In this document: in pieces, positions 52,567 through 63,400 of the stretch
Position numbering within the stretch: the stretch's first letter is position 1
Layout: the number at the start of each line of letters is the position of its first letter
NCBI GenBank assembly: GCA_018141845.1
Contig: CP073340.1
Span: 2,009,001 to 2,073,000, forward strand
Length of the DNA stretch: 64,000 bases
From: Lachnospiraceae bacterium oral taxon 096
GTDB taxonomy: Bacteria; Bacillota; Clostridia; Lachnospirales; Lachnospiraceae
Direction of reading: 5' to 3'
Notes under the pieces: generated by a model
Database searches by the model: none
What the model was told of the DNA's origin: nothing
What the model saw: only the letters and a program-made list of their open reading frames with translations
Position numbers and translations under genes: made by a program

Positions 52567-53544
52567 CTACTTTCTTCTCGCCGTGATGCTCACCCACTCA
52601 CCCTGATATGTTGTCTCTAAAATCTCAAACTCCGGATTTTCTGACAATGCAGCTTTAACTTCTGCTTCCTTTGTATCAATAATTCCCGATGTAATAAAGA
52701 TTCCACTGTGCTTTAAGTGTCGATACACTTCCTTTTGTAACATAATAATCACAGGAGCCAAAATATTGGCGACAACAATATCATACTTTTCATTTCCAAC
52801 TTCAGTCTGAATCTTTTCGTCGTCAATAATATTTCCGCAAATCACTTCAAAATCTTTTTCATCAATGCCATTGCTCTTGCGATTTTCTCCCACAGCTTCG
52901 ATAGCATTGTCATCCAGATCTGTCGCAAAAATATGTTTTGCCCCAAGCTTTAATGCAGCAATCCCCAAAATTCCACTTCCTGTACCCACATCAAGAATCT
53001 CTACATCTCGATTTCCATTCTCCTTTTCTAGCTGAATGTACTTTTCTAACTGCTTGATACAAAGCTGTGTCGTCTCATGTGCTCCTGTGCCAAAGGCTGT
53101 GCCTGGATCAATGTGAATTAATTCCTTGTACTTTGCATTTTCTGGAATCGTCTCCCATGTTGGCAAAATCAAAATGTCCCCCACCATAAATGGCTTAAAG
53201 AACTCTTTCCAGTTGTTAATCCAATCCTTATCCTCTGTCTCATCTTCTGTGATACTGCACTCTCCAAGGTCTGTAAACATCTTTAACTCATCCAATGCCT
53301 CGTGGACATTTTTTAAAATCCCCTCAATATCGGCCTCTGGCTCAAGATAAAAACTCACTTTAGCTACACCATCATCTGGTGGCAACTCAGGCAAAATATC
53401 AATAAACATTCCCTTCGTATCTGACTCAGAAAGTGGGACATTATCTTCAATTTCAATCCCCTCGAGCCCAATTTCATCAAAAGTTGCACTGACAAGATCT
53501 ACAGCTGCTGTTGTCGTTGTCAATGTAAATTTCTTCCACTTCAT
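52567..53544 (-). CDS. prmA: Ribosomal protein L11 methyltransferase
   Basis: This 325-residue class I methyltransferase has SAM motif I ILDVGTGSGILGIAALKLGA, acidic loop ATDLDDNA and motif IV VVANILAPV. The N-terminal substrate-binding domain recognises L11. It follows dnaJ in the heat-shock operon, separated by 88 bases with a weak hairpin at 53593-53611, and precedes rsmE. Confidence 0.95.
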   Translation of the reverse strand: MKWKKFTLTTTTAAVDLVSATFDEIGLEGIEIEDNVPLSESDTKGMFIDILPELPPDDGVAKVSFYLEPEADIEGILKNVHEALDELKMFTDLGECSITEDETEDKDWINNWKEFFKPFMVGDILILPTWETIPENAKYKELIHIDPGTAFGTGAHETTQLCIKQLEKYIQLEKENGNRDVEILDVGTGSGILGIAALKLGAKHIFATDLDDNAIEAVGENRKSNGIDEKDFEVICGNIIDDEKIQTEVGNEKYDIVVANILAPVIIMLQKEVYRHLKHSGIFITSGIIDTKEAEVKAALSENPEFEILETTYQGEWVSITARRK

Positions 53545-53632
53545 CTTTATTCTCCCGATTTTTAATGATCATTTCGTATAAATAATAGTAAAGGAGCGGC
53601 CAATGCCCCTCCCTCATCTATTATATAAAACT

Positions 53633-54832
53633 CTATAGTATATCGTCAATAATATTCTTAAAGTTCTCCTTTAAGCCTTTCTTTTTCGGCTTTGCCTTTG
53701 TCTCATCGACATTGACCTCTCCACGCATTGCCGCATCATAGGAACGCAGTGCCTGTTTTTGAGCCTCTGTCATAGACTTTGGAACCTCAATAACCAATGT
53801 CATATAGTGGTCGCCTCGTACATTTTTGTTGCGAATGGATGGAACACCTTTCCCCCTTAAGCGAACCTTTGTACCCGTCTGAGTTCCTGGTTTTACCTCG
53901 TATTCTACCTCTCCATCGACCGTTCTCACACGGATTGGCCCGCCAAGAGCAGCCTTAGCAAATGAAATCGACACCGTAGAATAAATATCCATATCCTGAC
54001 GCTTAAAGATTGGATGTGGGCTAACTACAGCTTCAACAAGAAGAGAACCTCTTGGCCCGCCATTTTTTCCTGGCTCACCACCATCGGCCATGCGCACCAT
54101 CTGCCCATTGTCAATACCTGCAGGAATTGTGACCTTAAATGTCTTTCTCTTTTGGATATAGCCATTGCCACCGCAATCCGGACATTTGTCCTTGACAATC
54201 TGTCCTGTTCCACCACAGTCTGGACAAGTCGTTACATTTTGCATTGTTCCAAATAAACTCTGTGATGTGTAGATAATCTTTCCCTTGCCCTGACACTTTG
54301 GACAGGTCACTGGCGAACTTCCTGGCTTTGCTCCACTGCCGTTACAAGTTTTACAAGTCTCCTTAAAATTGACTGTAATCTCCTTTTCGCAACCAAACAC
54401 AGCTTCTTCAAATGTCAGACGCACGCCTGTGCGCACATCGGCACCTCGCATTGGACCATTGCTTTGCTCTCTTGAACTTCTCCTTCCAAAAAGATCCCCA
54501 AAGATATCATCGCTGTCAAACCCAAAGCCACCAAATCCACCGAAGCCACCAAAGCCGCCAAAACCACCAAAGTCACCTGCTCCAGCTCCGCCTGCTCCGC
54601 CATCAAAAGCTGCATGACCAAATTGGTCGTATTGTTTTCTCTTTTCTGGATCGCTTAGAACAGAGTATGCCTCGCTTGCTTCCTTAAACTTCTTCTCCGC
54701 TTCAGTATCACCCGGATTGGCATCTGGGTGATACTTCTTTGCAAGCACTCGATATGCTTTTTTGATTGCGGCATCATTGGCATTCTTATCAACACCTAAA
54801 ACTTCGTAATAATCTCTCTTTGTCTCTGCCAT
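53633..54832 (-). CDS. dnaJ: Chaperone DnaJ
   Basis: This 399-residue Hsp40 co-chaperone has a J domain (about 5-70) with HPD in [10 protein letters not shown], a Gly/Phe-rich linker with many GFGGFGG units (about 75-110), four zinc-binding CxxCxGxG repeats (about 150-220, for example CKTCNGSG and CPDCGGTG) and the C-terminal substrate-binding domain. It stimulates DnaK ATPase. It lies 21 bases downstream of dnaK. Confidence 0.97.
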   Translation of the reverse strand: MAETKRDYYEVLGVDKNANDAAIKKAYRVLAKKYHPDANPGDTEAEKKFKEASEAYSVLSDPEKRKQYDQFGHAAFDGGAGGAGAGDFGGFGGFGGFGGFGGFGFDSDDIFGDLFGRRSSREQSNGPMRGADVRTGVRLTFEEAVFGCEKEITVNFKETCKTCNGSGAKPGSSPVTCPKCQGKGKIIYTSQSLFGTMQNVTTCPDCGGTGQIVKDKCPDCGGNGYIQKRKTFKVTIPAGIDNGQMVRMADGGEPGKNGGPRGSLLVEAVVSPHPIFKRQDMDIYSTVSISFAKAALGGPIRVRTVDGEVEYEVKPGTQTGTKVRLRGKGVPSIRNKNVRGDHYMTLVIEVPKSMTEAQKQALRSYDAAMRGEVNVDETKAKPKKKGLKENFKNIIDDIL

Positions 54833-54853
54833 TATTGATCCTTTCTGCCGCTA

Positions 54854-57336
<2,483 letters not shown>

Positions 57337-57348
57337 CCGTCTCCCTCT

Positions 57349-58386
57349 CTATTTGTCTTTAAAATCTTGATCCATCTGTGCCATCACCTCTTTAATGGTC
57401 TGAACCACTCTTTCATAGTCCATGCGCTTTGGCCCCACAATGCCAATCGTGCCACAGATTCCGTGACCAAACTCATACTTTGCTGTTACAAGCGAACAGT
57501 CCTGCATATTTTGCACAGGAAGTTCTTCGCCAATATATACCTGAATACCATAATCATTTCCCGCAATTTGCGTCTGGTCAAATAGCCTTTTGAGCTTTTC
57601 CTTTTGTTCAAAAGCATCAATTAATTTTGATGCCTTCTCTCCGTCTGATAATTCAGGATATTTGAAAATATTGGTTGCACCACTTGTATAAATCTGTAAA
57701 TCCTCATCATCACTTGTAAACGCTCTGGCAATCTCAGACAACACCATGTCCATCACATCCCCATAAACTCCGGCATCGGACTTTAATTTTGCCATCATTG
57801 CCAAGGTAATCTCATCAATAGAGAGACCATTTAAACTTGTATTGAGTAAAAGATTTAAATCCAAAAGCTCATCTACCGAAAGCTCCCTCTTTAAATCCAT
57901 AATATTATTTTTAATAATATTGCCATCAAAAACTGTGACAATCAAAATCCTTGAGCCCTCTAATTTTGATAGCTGTAAAAACTTTATCTTATTTTCCTCG
58001 ACCTTTGGTCCACTAATCATTGTCGCATAATTTGTATTACTCGCAATGATCTTAGCAAGTTTCCGAAGTACTACTTCCAGGCGTCCTACCTTTTCTAGGA
58101 CATCTGTCTTAAATTCAGCCACTTCAATTTCTTTGTCCTTTAATATTTCATCGACATAAAAGCGGTATCCTTTATCCGACGGCACACGACCTGCCGAAGT
58201 GTGTGGCTGCAAGATGTAGCCCATATCTTCCAAATCACTCATCTCATTTCGAATGGTCGCACTACTCAGATTCAAACCTGGAAGCTTTGAGATCGTTCTT
58301 GATCCGACTGGCTCTCCAGTTTCCATATAATTCTTAATAATGGACTTTAAAATTAACACCTTTCGCTTATCAAGCTCCAATCTCAT
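57349..58386 (-). CDS. hrcA: Heat-inducible transcriptional repressor HrcA
   Basis: This 345-residue repressor has an N-terminal winged HTH (KVLILKSIIKNYMETGEPVG, SSATIRNEMSDLEDMGYILQ) and a GAF-like domain. It binds CIRCE and represses its own operon; GroEL is its usual partner. The ATG at 58386 (MRLELDKRKV) is chosen because AGGGAGG precedes it, while the earlier ATG at 58413 lies inside the CIRCE element and has no site. Confidence 0.95.
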   Translation of the reverse strand: MRLELDKRKVLILKSIIKNYMETGEPVGSRTISKLPGLNLSSATIRNEMSDLEDMGYILQPHTSAGRVPSDKGYRFYVDEILKDKEIEVAEFKTDVLEKVGRLEVVLRKLAKIIASNTNYATMISGPKVEENKIKFLQLSKLEGSRILIVTVFDGNIIKNNIMDLKRELSVDELLDLNLLLNTSLNGLSIDEITLAMMAKLKSDAGVYGDVMDMVLSEIARAFTSDDEDLQIYTSGATNIFKYPELSDGEKASKLIDAFEQKEKLKRLFDQTQIAGNDYGIQVYIGEELPVQNMQDCSLVTAKYEFGHGICGTIGIVGPKRMDYERVVQTIKEVMAQMDQDFKDK

Positions 58387-58402
58387 TCCCTCCCTTCTTT
58401 TG

Positions 58403-58429
58403 TTAGCACTCATCTTTAAGGAGTGCTAA
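58403..58429. promoter_or_regulatory. CIRCE operator
   Basis: TTAGCACTC, nine bases, GAGTGCTAA: a perfect match to the HrcA-binding CIRCE consensus, between promoter and hrcA start. Confidence 0.97.
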
Positions 58430-58441
58430 TTTCTAAGTGTT

Positions 58442-58470
58442 ATAGTATTACTTCTTTTGTATTTTGTCAA
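58442..58470 (-). promoter_or_regulatory. Promoter of the hrcA-grpE-dnaK-dnaJ operon
   Basis: On the minus strand TTGACA (58465-58470), 17 bases, TACTAT (58442-58447), directly upstream of CIRCE. Confidence 0.85.
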
Positions 58471-58539
58471 CAGTTTTTTTAAGTTTTTTCCAATTTTTTT
58501 TATCTTATTTGTTTTGAAACTAAAATTTAAAACTTTCTC

Positions 58540-58568
58540 TTGACATTTAACATTTTTGTAATTATACT
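58540..58568 (+). promoter_or_regulatory. Promoter of the 3D-domain protein gene
   Basis: TTGACA (58540-58545), 17 bases, TATACT (58563-58568): near-consensus housekeeping promoter, divergent from the heat-shock operon. Confidence 0.85.
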
Positions 58569-58619
58569 GTAACAAACGCAACACTAGTTAATAGTTTTTA
58601 AGAATTTATGAGGTGACTA

Positions 58620-59003
58620 ATGAAGAAGAGTTTAACGAAGATTTTTGCTGTAACTGCTATTATAAGTACGATTTTATCCAATGCTGTATACGCTGCTCCA
58701 AAGCGTGGCGAGAAGATTGGTACATTTCGCGTAACTGCTTACACCAATTACACAAGATCTGGCAAATACAAAAACATTCCAACAGCCAAAGGCATGATGC
58801 CTAAAGCAAATCATACCGTTGCAACCAACTGGAAGGAAATTCCAGCAGGTTCAAAGATTATGATTGGTGACAGCGACATTGTCTACACTGTGGAAGACAC
58901 TGGAAACTTCACTGGTCTTGTCGACATCTACATGGGTAGCTATGGTGCAATGCAAGAATGGGGTATGCACAGACTACCAGTTTATCGTGTTATTGAAGAA
59001 TAA
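58620..59003 (+). CDS. Small secreted 3D-domain protein
   Basis: This 127-residue exported protein has a signal peptide (about 1-25, ending VYAAP) and a 3D domain of the YuiC/RpfB type (FRVTAYTNYTRSGKYKNIPT, then TVEDTGNFTGLVDIYMGSY with the conserved Asp residues). Such double-psi barrels are lytic transglycosylase-like and act on peptidoglycan. Here the domain is alone without LysM or G5 domains. It is expressed from a strong promoter and ends at a terminator shared with udk. Confidence 0.82.
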   Translation: MKKSLTKIFAVTAIISTILSNAVYAAPKRGEKIGTFRVTAYTNYTRSGKYKNIPTAKGMMPKANHTVATNWKEIPAGSKIMIGDSDIVYTVEDTGNFTGLVDIYMGSYGAMQEWGMHRLPVYRVIEE

Positions 59004-59018
59004 GAAAAGAATCATACA

Positions 59019-59053
59019 TAAAAAGGCGACCTGCATTGCAAGTCGCCTTTTTA
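59019..59053. terminator. Bidirectional terminator between the 3D-domain gene and udk
   Basis: AAAAAGGCGACTTGC-type stem: AAAAAGGCGAC and GTCGCCTTTTT enclose CTGCATTGCAA, with A and T tracts on the two sides. Confidence 0.9.
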
Positions 59054-59065
59054 TTACTTTGGTTA

Positions 59066-59686
59066 CTATCTCTGATAGAGGTGATTGTTCACCTTTTGAA
59101 TTAACATCTCTAGAGCAACTAAATTTTTTCCTCCTTCTGGAATAATCAAATCAGCCCTTCGCTTACTTGGTTCAACAAATTGCTCGTGCATTGGCTTTAC
59201 TGTGCTCAAATATTGTGTCATTACACTCTCTAGGGAGCGTCCTCTCTTGACCACATCTCGCTTAATTCTTCTCAAAACTCGCACATCCGCATCTGTGTCC
59301 ACAAAGACTTTCAAATCCATTAAATCACACAATTTAGGTTCTGAAAAAATCAAAATCCCTTCCACGACAATGGCAGGTGCCGGATGCACCACGATGCACT
59401 CCCTTGCCCTTGTATGAAGGCAATAGTCATAGGTTGGCACCGAAATGGAATGCCCCTCCTTAAGAAGTCGCAAATGCTCACATAAAAGATCTGTGTCAAA
59501 TGCATCAGGATGGTCATAATTTAAATTTTCTCTCTCCTCAAACGGAATATCATCATGAGCCTTATAGTAATTGTCGTGACGCAAAATTGTCACTTCATCT
59601 TCACCAAATTTTTCCACCAAGCGATTGGCCAATGTTGTCTTTCCACTTCCACTTCCACCTGCGATCCCAATAACTAATGTATTCAT
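59066..59686 (-). CDS. udk: Uridine kinase
   Basis: This 206-residue P-loop kinase phosphorylates uridine and cytidine in pyrimidine salvage. Walker A is GIAGGSGSGKTTLANRL; the substrate region includes LRHDNYYKAHDDIPF and YDHPDAFD. The C-terminus VEPSKRRADLIIPEGG is typical. It lies two bases downstream of the methyltransferase gene. Together with upp elsewhere it indicates active pyrimidine salvage. Confidence 0.94.
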   Translation of the reverse strand: MNTLVIGIAGGSGSGKTTLANRLVEKFGEDEVTILRHDNYYKAHDDIPFEERENLNYDHPDAFDTDLLCEHLRLLKEGHSISVPTYDYCLHTRARECIVVHPAPAIVVEGILIFSEPKLCDLMDLKVFVDTDADVRVLRRIKRDVVKRGRSLESVMTQYLSTVKPMHEQFVEPSKRRADLIIPEGGKNLVALEMLIQKVNNHLYQR

Positions 59687-59688
59687 CT

Positions 59689-60855
59689 CTACCTCTCCTT
59701 TTTGACAAGTAACGAATATAATGTAGGAGAAAAATGGAACTCTTTCATTAAATTTTCCACTTCTCTTCTACTGCTCTCAATCACTATTTTGGGCGTTATT
59801 GCTCTTCTGACCGCACGAATCATCATATTTTTTGGCGTGTGTTCAAAGTCAATAAACTCCAATAATTGTGTGCGATAGCCACTGTACTCCAATAAATTTG
59901 CTCGAATGGCATCGGTGGCCAATGCTGCAAATCTCTCCTTGACAATCCCATATTTGGAAAGTATGCCAAAATTTTGGGTGTCTAGTTGCTGATTGAGCTC
60001 ATGTTGACAACATGGCACAGAAAAAATCATCTTTGCCCCCCACTGGACAGCATTATAAAGTGCATAATCTGTTGCCGTGTCACAGGCATGCAATGTTATC
60101 ACCATATCCACTGAAAATGGAGCCTGAAAGCCATTGATATCTCCGAGGAAAAATTCCAGATGCTCATAGCCATACCGTTTTGCTGCAAGATTGCAATTTT
60201 TAATGACCTCTTCCTTTAAATCAAGCCCAATCATTCTTGTTTTTATTTTCTTTATTTCATGCAAATAGTGGTATAAAATAAAGGTCAAATAGGACTTTCC
60301 ACAACCAAAATCAATGACATTCATTTCTTGCAAATTGCTGTGAGAAATCGCATCATCAATTAATTCCAACATTCGATTAATTTGCCTGTACTTGTCATAC
60401 ATACTCTTTACAACTTTTCCCTCTTTAGTAAAAATTCCCATATCGACAAGTGGGGCAATGACCTTGCCTTCCTCGAGCAAATACTTCTTTTTTCGATTGT
60501 GTTCCATCCCTTTTTTCTGATTTTCTTTGCCATTTTCCTCACTCCTTGCCTTTAACTTATAAGCTGGATTTCCCTTTTTGGAGATCATAATCATATGTTC
60601 TCCCCTTTCCCCAAAGGCATTGACTTGTAAAAAATGCCTTTCAATCAATTCATTTAGCTTAGCACTCAAATCCTTCCCCGCAATATTTTCATGAAACACC
60701 TGTGTCTTTGTGTACTTCTCAATTTGAAAGAACTCCTTCTTTTGCACAACCACAATCTTTTTAAACTCTTCAATGGCCTTTTTTGGCTTACTAATGACAA
60801 TCTTTACTAGGTCATCTTGACACATTTTTTCTATATAATTTAATAATTCTCCCAT
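59689..60855 (-). CDS. SAM-dependent methyltransferase (Methyltransf_32-like)
   Basis: This 388-residue protein has an N-terminal region of about 150 residues of unknown fold and a C-terminal class I methyltransferase domain. SAM motif I is VIDFGCGKSYLTFIL and the acidic loop MIGLDLKEEV; VITLHACDTATDYAL follows, then FSVPCCQHELNQQ. The DFGCGKSYLT/ HACDTATD/ PCCQHE set is that of the Methyltransf_32 family, which also occurs in eukaryotes. The substrate is unknown. It is coupled to udk. Confidence 0.85.
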   Translation of the reverse strand: MGELLNYIEKMCQDDLVKIVISKPKKAIEEFKKIVVVQKKEFFQIEKYTKTQVFHENIAGKDLSAKLNELIERHFLQVNAFGERGEHMIMISKKGNPAYKLKARSEENGKENQKKGMEHNRKKKYLLEEGKVIAPLVDMGIFTKEGKVVKSMYDKYRQINRMLELIDDAISHSNLQEMNVIDFGCGKSYLTFILYHYLHEIKKIKTRMIGLDLKEEVIKNCNLAAKRYGYEHLEFFLGDINGFQAPFSVDMVITLHACDTATDYALYNAVQWGAKMIFSVPCCQHELNQQLDTQNFGILSKYGIVKERFAALATDAIRANLLEYSGYRTQLLEFIDFEHTPKNMMIRAVRRAITPKIVIESSRREVENLMKEFHFSPTLYSLLVKKER

Positions 60856-60906
60856 TTTTCTCCCTCACTATTTTTACTTTTATTGTACCATAGTTTCTTC
60901 ACACTT

Positions 60907-60937
60907 ATGTTAACTTTTATTTATATTTAATTGACAT
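60907..60937. promoter_or_regulatory. Candidate BirA operator at the bioY promoter
   Basis: ATGTTAAC, 15 bases, ATTGACAT: an imperfect inverted repeat (six of eight positions) with the half-site and spacing expected for BirA. Its right half overlaps the -35 element. Confidence 0.5.
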
Positions 60938-60959
60938 TTTTTATCTTTCCTTTTATAAT
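60931..60959 (+). promoter_or_regulatory. Consensus promoter of bioY
   Basis: TTGACA (60931-60936), 17 bases, TATAAT (60954-60959): a perfect match in both hexamers and spacing, 35 bases before the start codon. Confidence 0.92.
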
Positions 60960-60993
60960 AATTTCATAAAATTTTTAAAAAGAAAGGAACATT

Positions 60994-61521
60994 ATGTCTA
61001 CAAAAAGAATCACACTTATCGCACTGTTTAGTGCAATTTTATGTGTACTCGGTCCTCTTTCTATTCCTATTGGGCCAATTTCATTCTCTCTTACTCCATT
61101 TGGTGTCTGCCTAGCCGCCTATGTGCTCGGTATGAGGGACGGCGTTATTAGCTGCCTAATCTACCTTCTCATTGGTGCCATTGGACTCCCTGTATTTTCT
61201 GGTTTTCAGGGCGGATTGATTAAACTTTTAGGTCCAACTGGAGGATACCTGATCGGATTTATTTTCCTCAGCCTGTGCACAGGAGTGGTTGCTCAATACG
61301 CACAAAATAACATATCTCTTGAATTTTTAGGAATGATCATCGGACTCTTTTTGTGCTATCTCCTTGGAACATTGTGGTTATCCCATCAGATGCACCTTGG
61401 CTTTTTTAAGGCTCTCTCTGTTGGTGTTATTCCATTTATTATTCCAGATCTCATCAAATTAATTCTTGCCCGATCCATTGGGATAAAAATTAAAAAAATA
61501 AACGGGGATACTACTGTGTAG
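60994..61521 (+). CDS. bioY: Biotin transporter BioY
   Basis: This 175-residue S-component of the biotin ECF transporter has about six membrane helices and family blocks ISFSLTPFGVCLAAYVLGMR, PVFSGFQGGLIKLLGPTGGY and GTLWLSHQMHLGF. An AAAGGA site precedes the ATG. No biotin synthesis genes are in the window, so the organism may depend on uptake. The perfect promoter with an overlapping inverted repeat suggests biotin repression. Confidence 0.93.
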   Translation: MSTKRITLIALFSAILCVLGPLSIPIGPISFSLTPFGVCLAAYVLGMRDGVISCLIYLLIGAIGLPVFSGFQGGLIKLLGPTGGYLIGFIFLSLCTGVVAQYAQNNISLEFLGMIIGLFLCYLLGTLWLSHQMHLGFFKALSVGVIPFIIPDLIKLILARSIGIKIKKINGDTTV

Positions 61522-61538
61522 TATCTCCGTTTTTTACT
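61500..61538. terminator. Bidirectional terminator between bioY and the PrsW-family gene
   Basis: AACGGGGATACTAC and GTAGTATCTCCGTT form a stem of about 13 pairs, with TTTTTT on the plus side. It overlaps the ends of both convergent genes. Confidence 0.9.
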
Positions 61539-62221
61539 GTCACATCTTCTCTCGAAAAGCGTTTCACTGAAAAATAGGCGACGACATCCAATCCAATTAA
61601 AAACGCCCAAAATACAACAATTCCCCATCCACCAATACTGGCAATAAAATCATACGCTCCATGCAAAAGCACAGGTATCCAATAACTCTTTGCAAGATAA
61701 CTTTTCTTTTTCTCCTCATTTCCCCTCTCCCGATAGAGCTTGGCCAATCCATAATAATGTCCCATGAAAATTCCTGTAATACAGTGCACGGGAATCGCTG
61801 TCACCGCACGAAGCGGCACAACACCAATGCCCAATCGATGGACATAGAGTAGGTTCTCAAGTGCAGCAAATCCTAAAGACACAGCTACCGCATAAACCAC
61901 TCCATCAAAACAATAATCAAATGCGGGATGGTTCCATGTCACTGCCTTTAAAATAAAACGCTTTGTCATCTCCTCGACCACACCAATAATGAAAAAATTA
62001 CTAATGACAATGGAAATTAATTCATCCTCATCAAAGTATCGATTTAAAATAGAAAATCCTATTTTTTCCAAAATAAACGCCACCACAATGGAAACCGCCC
62101 CTAAAATAAAGAGCTGTGCCAATAATCCTATAGGTTCTTTTTCAATTTCATCTAATTGATACATATAGTACAACAACCAAAGTGCTGGTGCCACAGCCAA
62201 TATTAACGAAATTTGATACAT
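61511..62221 (-). CDS. PrsW-family intramembrane metalloprotease
   Basis: This 236-residue protein has about seven membrane helices and the PrsW/CPBP-like motifs GVVEEMTKRFIL (Glu-Glu), FAALENLLYV (Glu-Asn) and HCITGIFMGHYYG (His), which form the metal site. PrsW cleaves the anti-sigma factor RsiW in Bacillus; the substrate here is unknown. The ATG at 62221 follows GGAGGAG; the earlier ATG at 62242 has no site. The orphan zf-HC2 membrane protein at 24258-24587 is a conceivable target, on composition only. Confidence 0.88.
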   Translation of the reverse strand: MYQISLILAVAPALWLLYYMYQLDEIEKEPIGLLAQLFILGAVSIVVAFILEKIGFSILNRYFDEDELISIVISNFFIIGVVEEMTKRFILKAVTWNHPAFDYCFDGVVYAVAVSLGFAALENLLYVHRLGIGVVPLRAVTAIPVHCITGIFMGHYYGLAKLYRERGNEEKKKSYLAKSYWIPVLLHGAYDFIASIGGWGIVVFWAFLIGLDVVAYFSVKRFSREDVTVKNGDTTQ

Positions 62222-62319
62222 CTGCTCCTCCTCTCTAAACACAGTTATTTTACCATATTTTCATTGCATTTTCCAACAATTCATTTTATCATCTTTGTTA
62301 AACAGCAAAGGAGAACAAA

Positions 62320-63369
62320 ATGAATCATTTTGAAAGCTATTTATTACAATGGTATGACCAAAATAAACGGAAACTTCCCTGGCGAGAAAATCCAACAAGT
62401 TATCATGTGTGGCTGTCAGAAATTATGTTACAGCAAACAAGAGTAGAAACCGTAAAAAGCTACTATGAACGCTTCTTAAAAAAACTCCCCGATATTCATT
62501 CCCTAGCTAAAGCTTCCGAAGAAGTCTACACTAAACTTTGGGAAGGACTTGGTTACTATTCTCGTGTCCAAAACCTCCACAAAGGTGCTGTGCAAATTAT
62601 GGAGGATTTTGGTGGAACTATGCCTTCTACCTACCAAGATTTATTAAAAATTGCAGGCATTGGCCCCTATACCGCAGCTGCCATCGCCTCGATTGCCTTT
62701 GGTCAAAAAATTCCTGCCATTGATGGCAATCTCTTGCGCATATTTGCAAGATTGACCGCCTATAAAGAAAGCATCAAAACAGAAAGAGCAAAAAAAGAGG
62801 CATCTGCTTTCTTTTTTCCAAAAATGATGAGCAACCGACCAGGCGATTTTAATCAAGCACTCATGGATCTGGGCTCTAATATTTGTACCCCAAAGACCAA
62901 ACCAAACTGCAATGCTTGTCCCCTCCGACCATACTGTATGTCTCAACAAACAGGTACACAGCTTGATTATCCCATCACACCGCCAAAGAAAGAACGGACA
63001 ATTGAAAAACGCTTTCTCCTTCGAATTCACGACCAAGAACATATGTTAATTCGAAAACGACCAAATAAAGGAATCCTTGCCGGTCTATATGAATTTCCAA
63101 ATTTTTCCTACACTTCAGAGGAAGAAGCACAAAATCAGGCTCTTTCCTTTATAAAAAGCCTTGATTTTGTTCCCATCCAAGTGAGCAAATTGCCCTTACA
63201 TCGACATATTTTTACGCATAAAGAATGGATGATCGAGGGACTTGATATTTTTATTGAAACTCCACCTTCTACTCCTCAAAAAAAGGAAGAATATATCTGG
63301 GCGAATATGGTAGATATCACTAATTTTTATACGATTCCTTCAGCATTTTCTCCATATCTAAAGATATAG
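62320..63369 (+). CDS. mutY: A/G-specific adenine glycosylase
   Basis: This 349-residue base-excision enzyme removes A mispaired with 8-oxoG. The N-terminal HhH-GPD domain has the catalytic region SEIMLQQTRVETVKSYYERF, the helix-hairpin-helix KIAGIGPYTAAAIASIAFG and Asp in PAIDGNLLR. The 4Fe-4S cluster is bound by CTPKTKPNCNACPLRPYC (C-x6-C-x2-C-x5-C was read directly). The C-terminal NUDIX-like domain recognises 8-oxoG. An AAGGAG site precedes the ATG. Confidence 0.96.
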   Translation: MNHFESYLLQWYDQNKRKLPWRENPTSYHVWLSEIMLQQTRVETVKSYYERFLKKLPDIHSLAKASEEVYTKLWEGLGYYSRVQNLHKGAVQIMEDFGGTMPSTYQDLLKIAGIGPYTAAAIASIAFGQKIPAIDGNLLRIFARLTAYKESIKTERAKKEASAFFFPKMMSNRPGDFNQALMDLGSNICTPKTKPNCNACPLRPYCMSQQTGTQLDYPITPPKKERTIEKRFLLRIHDQEHMLIRKRPNKGILAGLYEFPNFSYTSEEEAQNQALSFIKSLDFVPIQVSKLPLHRHIFTHKEWMIEGLDIFIETPPSTPQKKEEYIWANMVDITNFYTIPSAFSPYLKI

Positions 63370-63400
63370 ATCTTCTGTAATTACCTCTTTTATCATTTTT

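Noticed and set aside
53593-53611. GC-rich hairpin between dnaJ and prmA as a terminator.
   Set aside because: The stem has a mismatch and the T-rich stretch is broken; at most a weak attenuator.
54369-54687. Pro/Lys-rich frame opposite the dnaJ Gly/Phe region.
   Set aside because: It mirrors GGN/TTY codon repeats of dnaJ and has no independent support.
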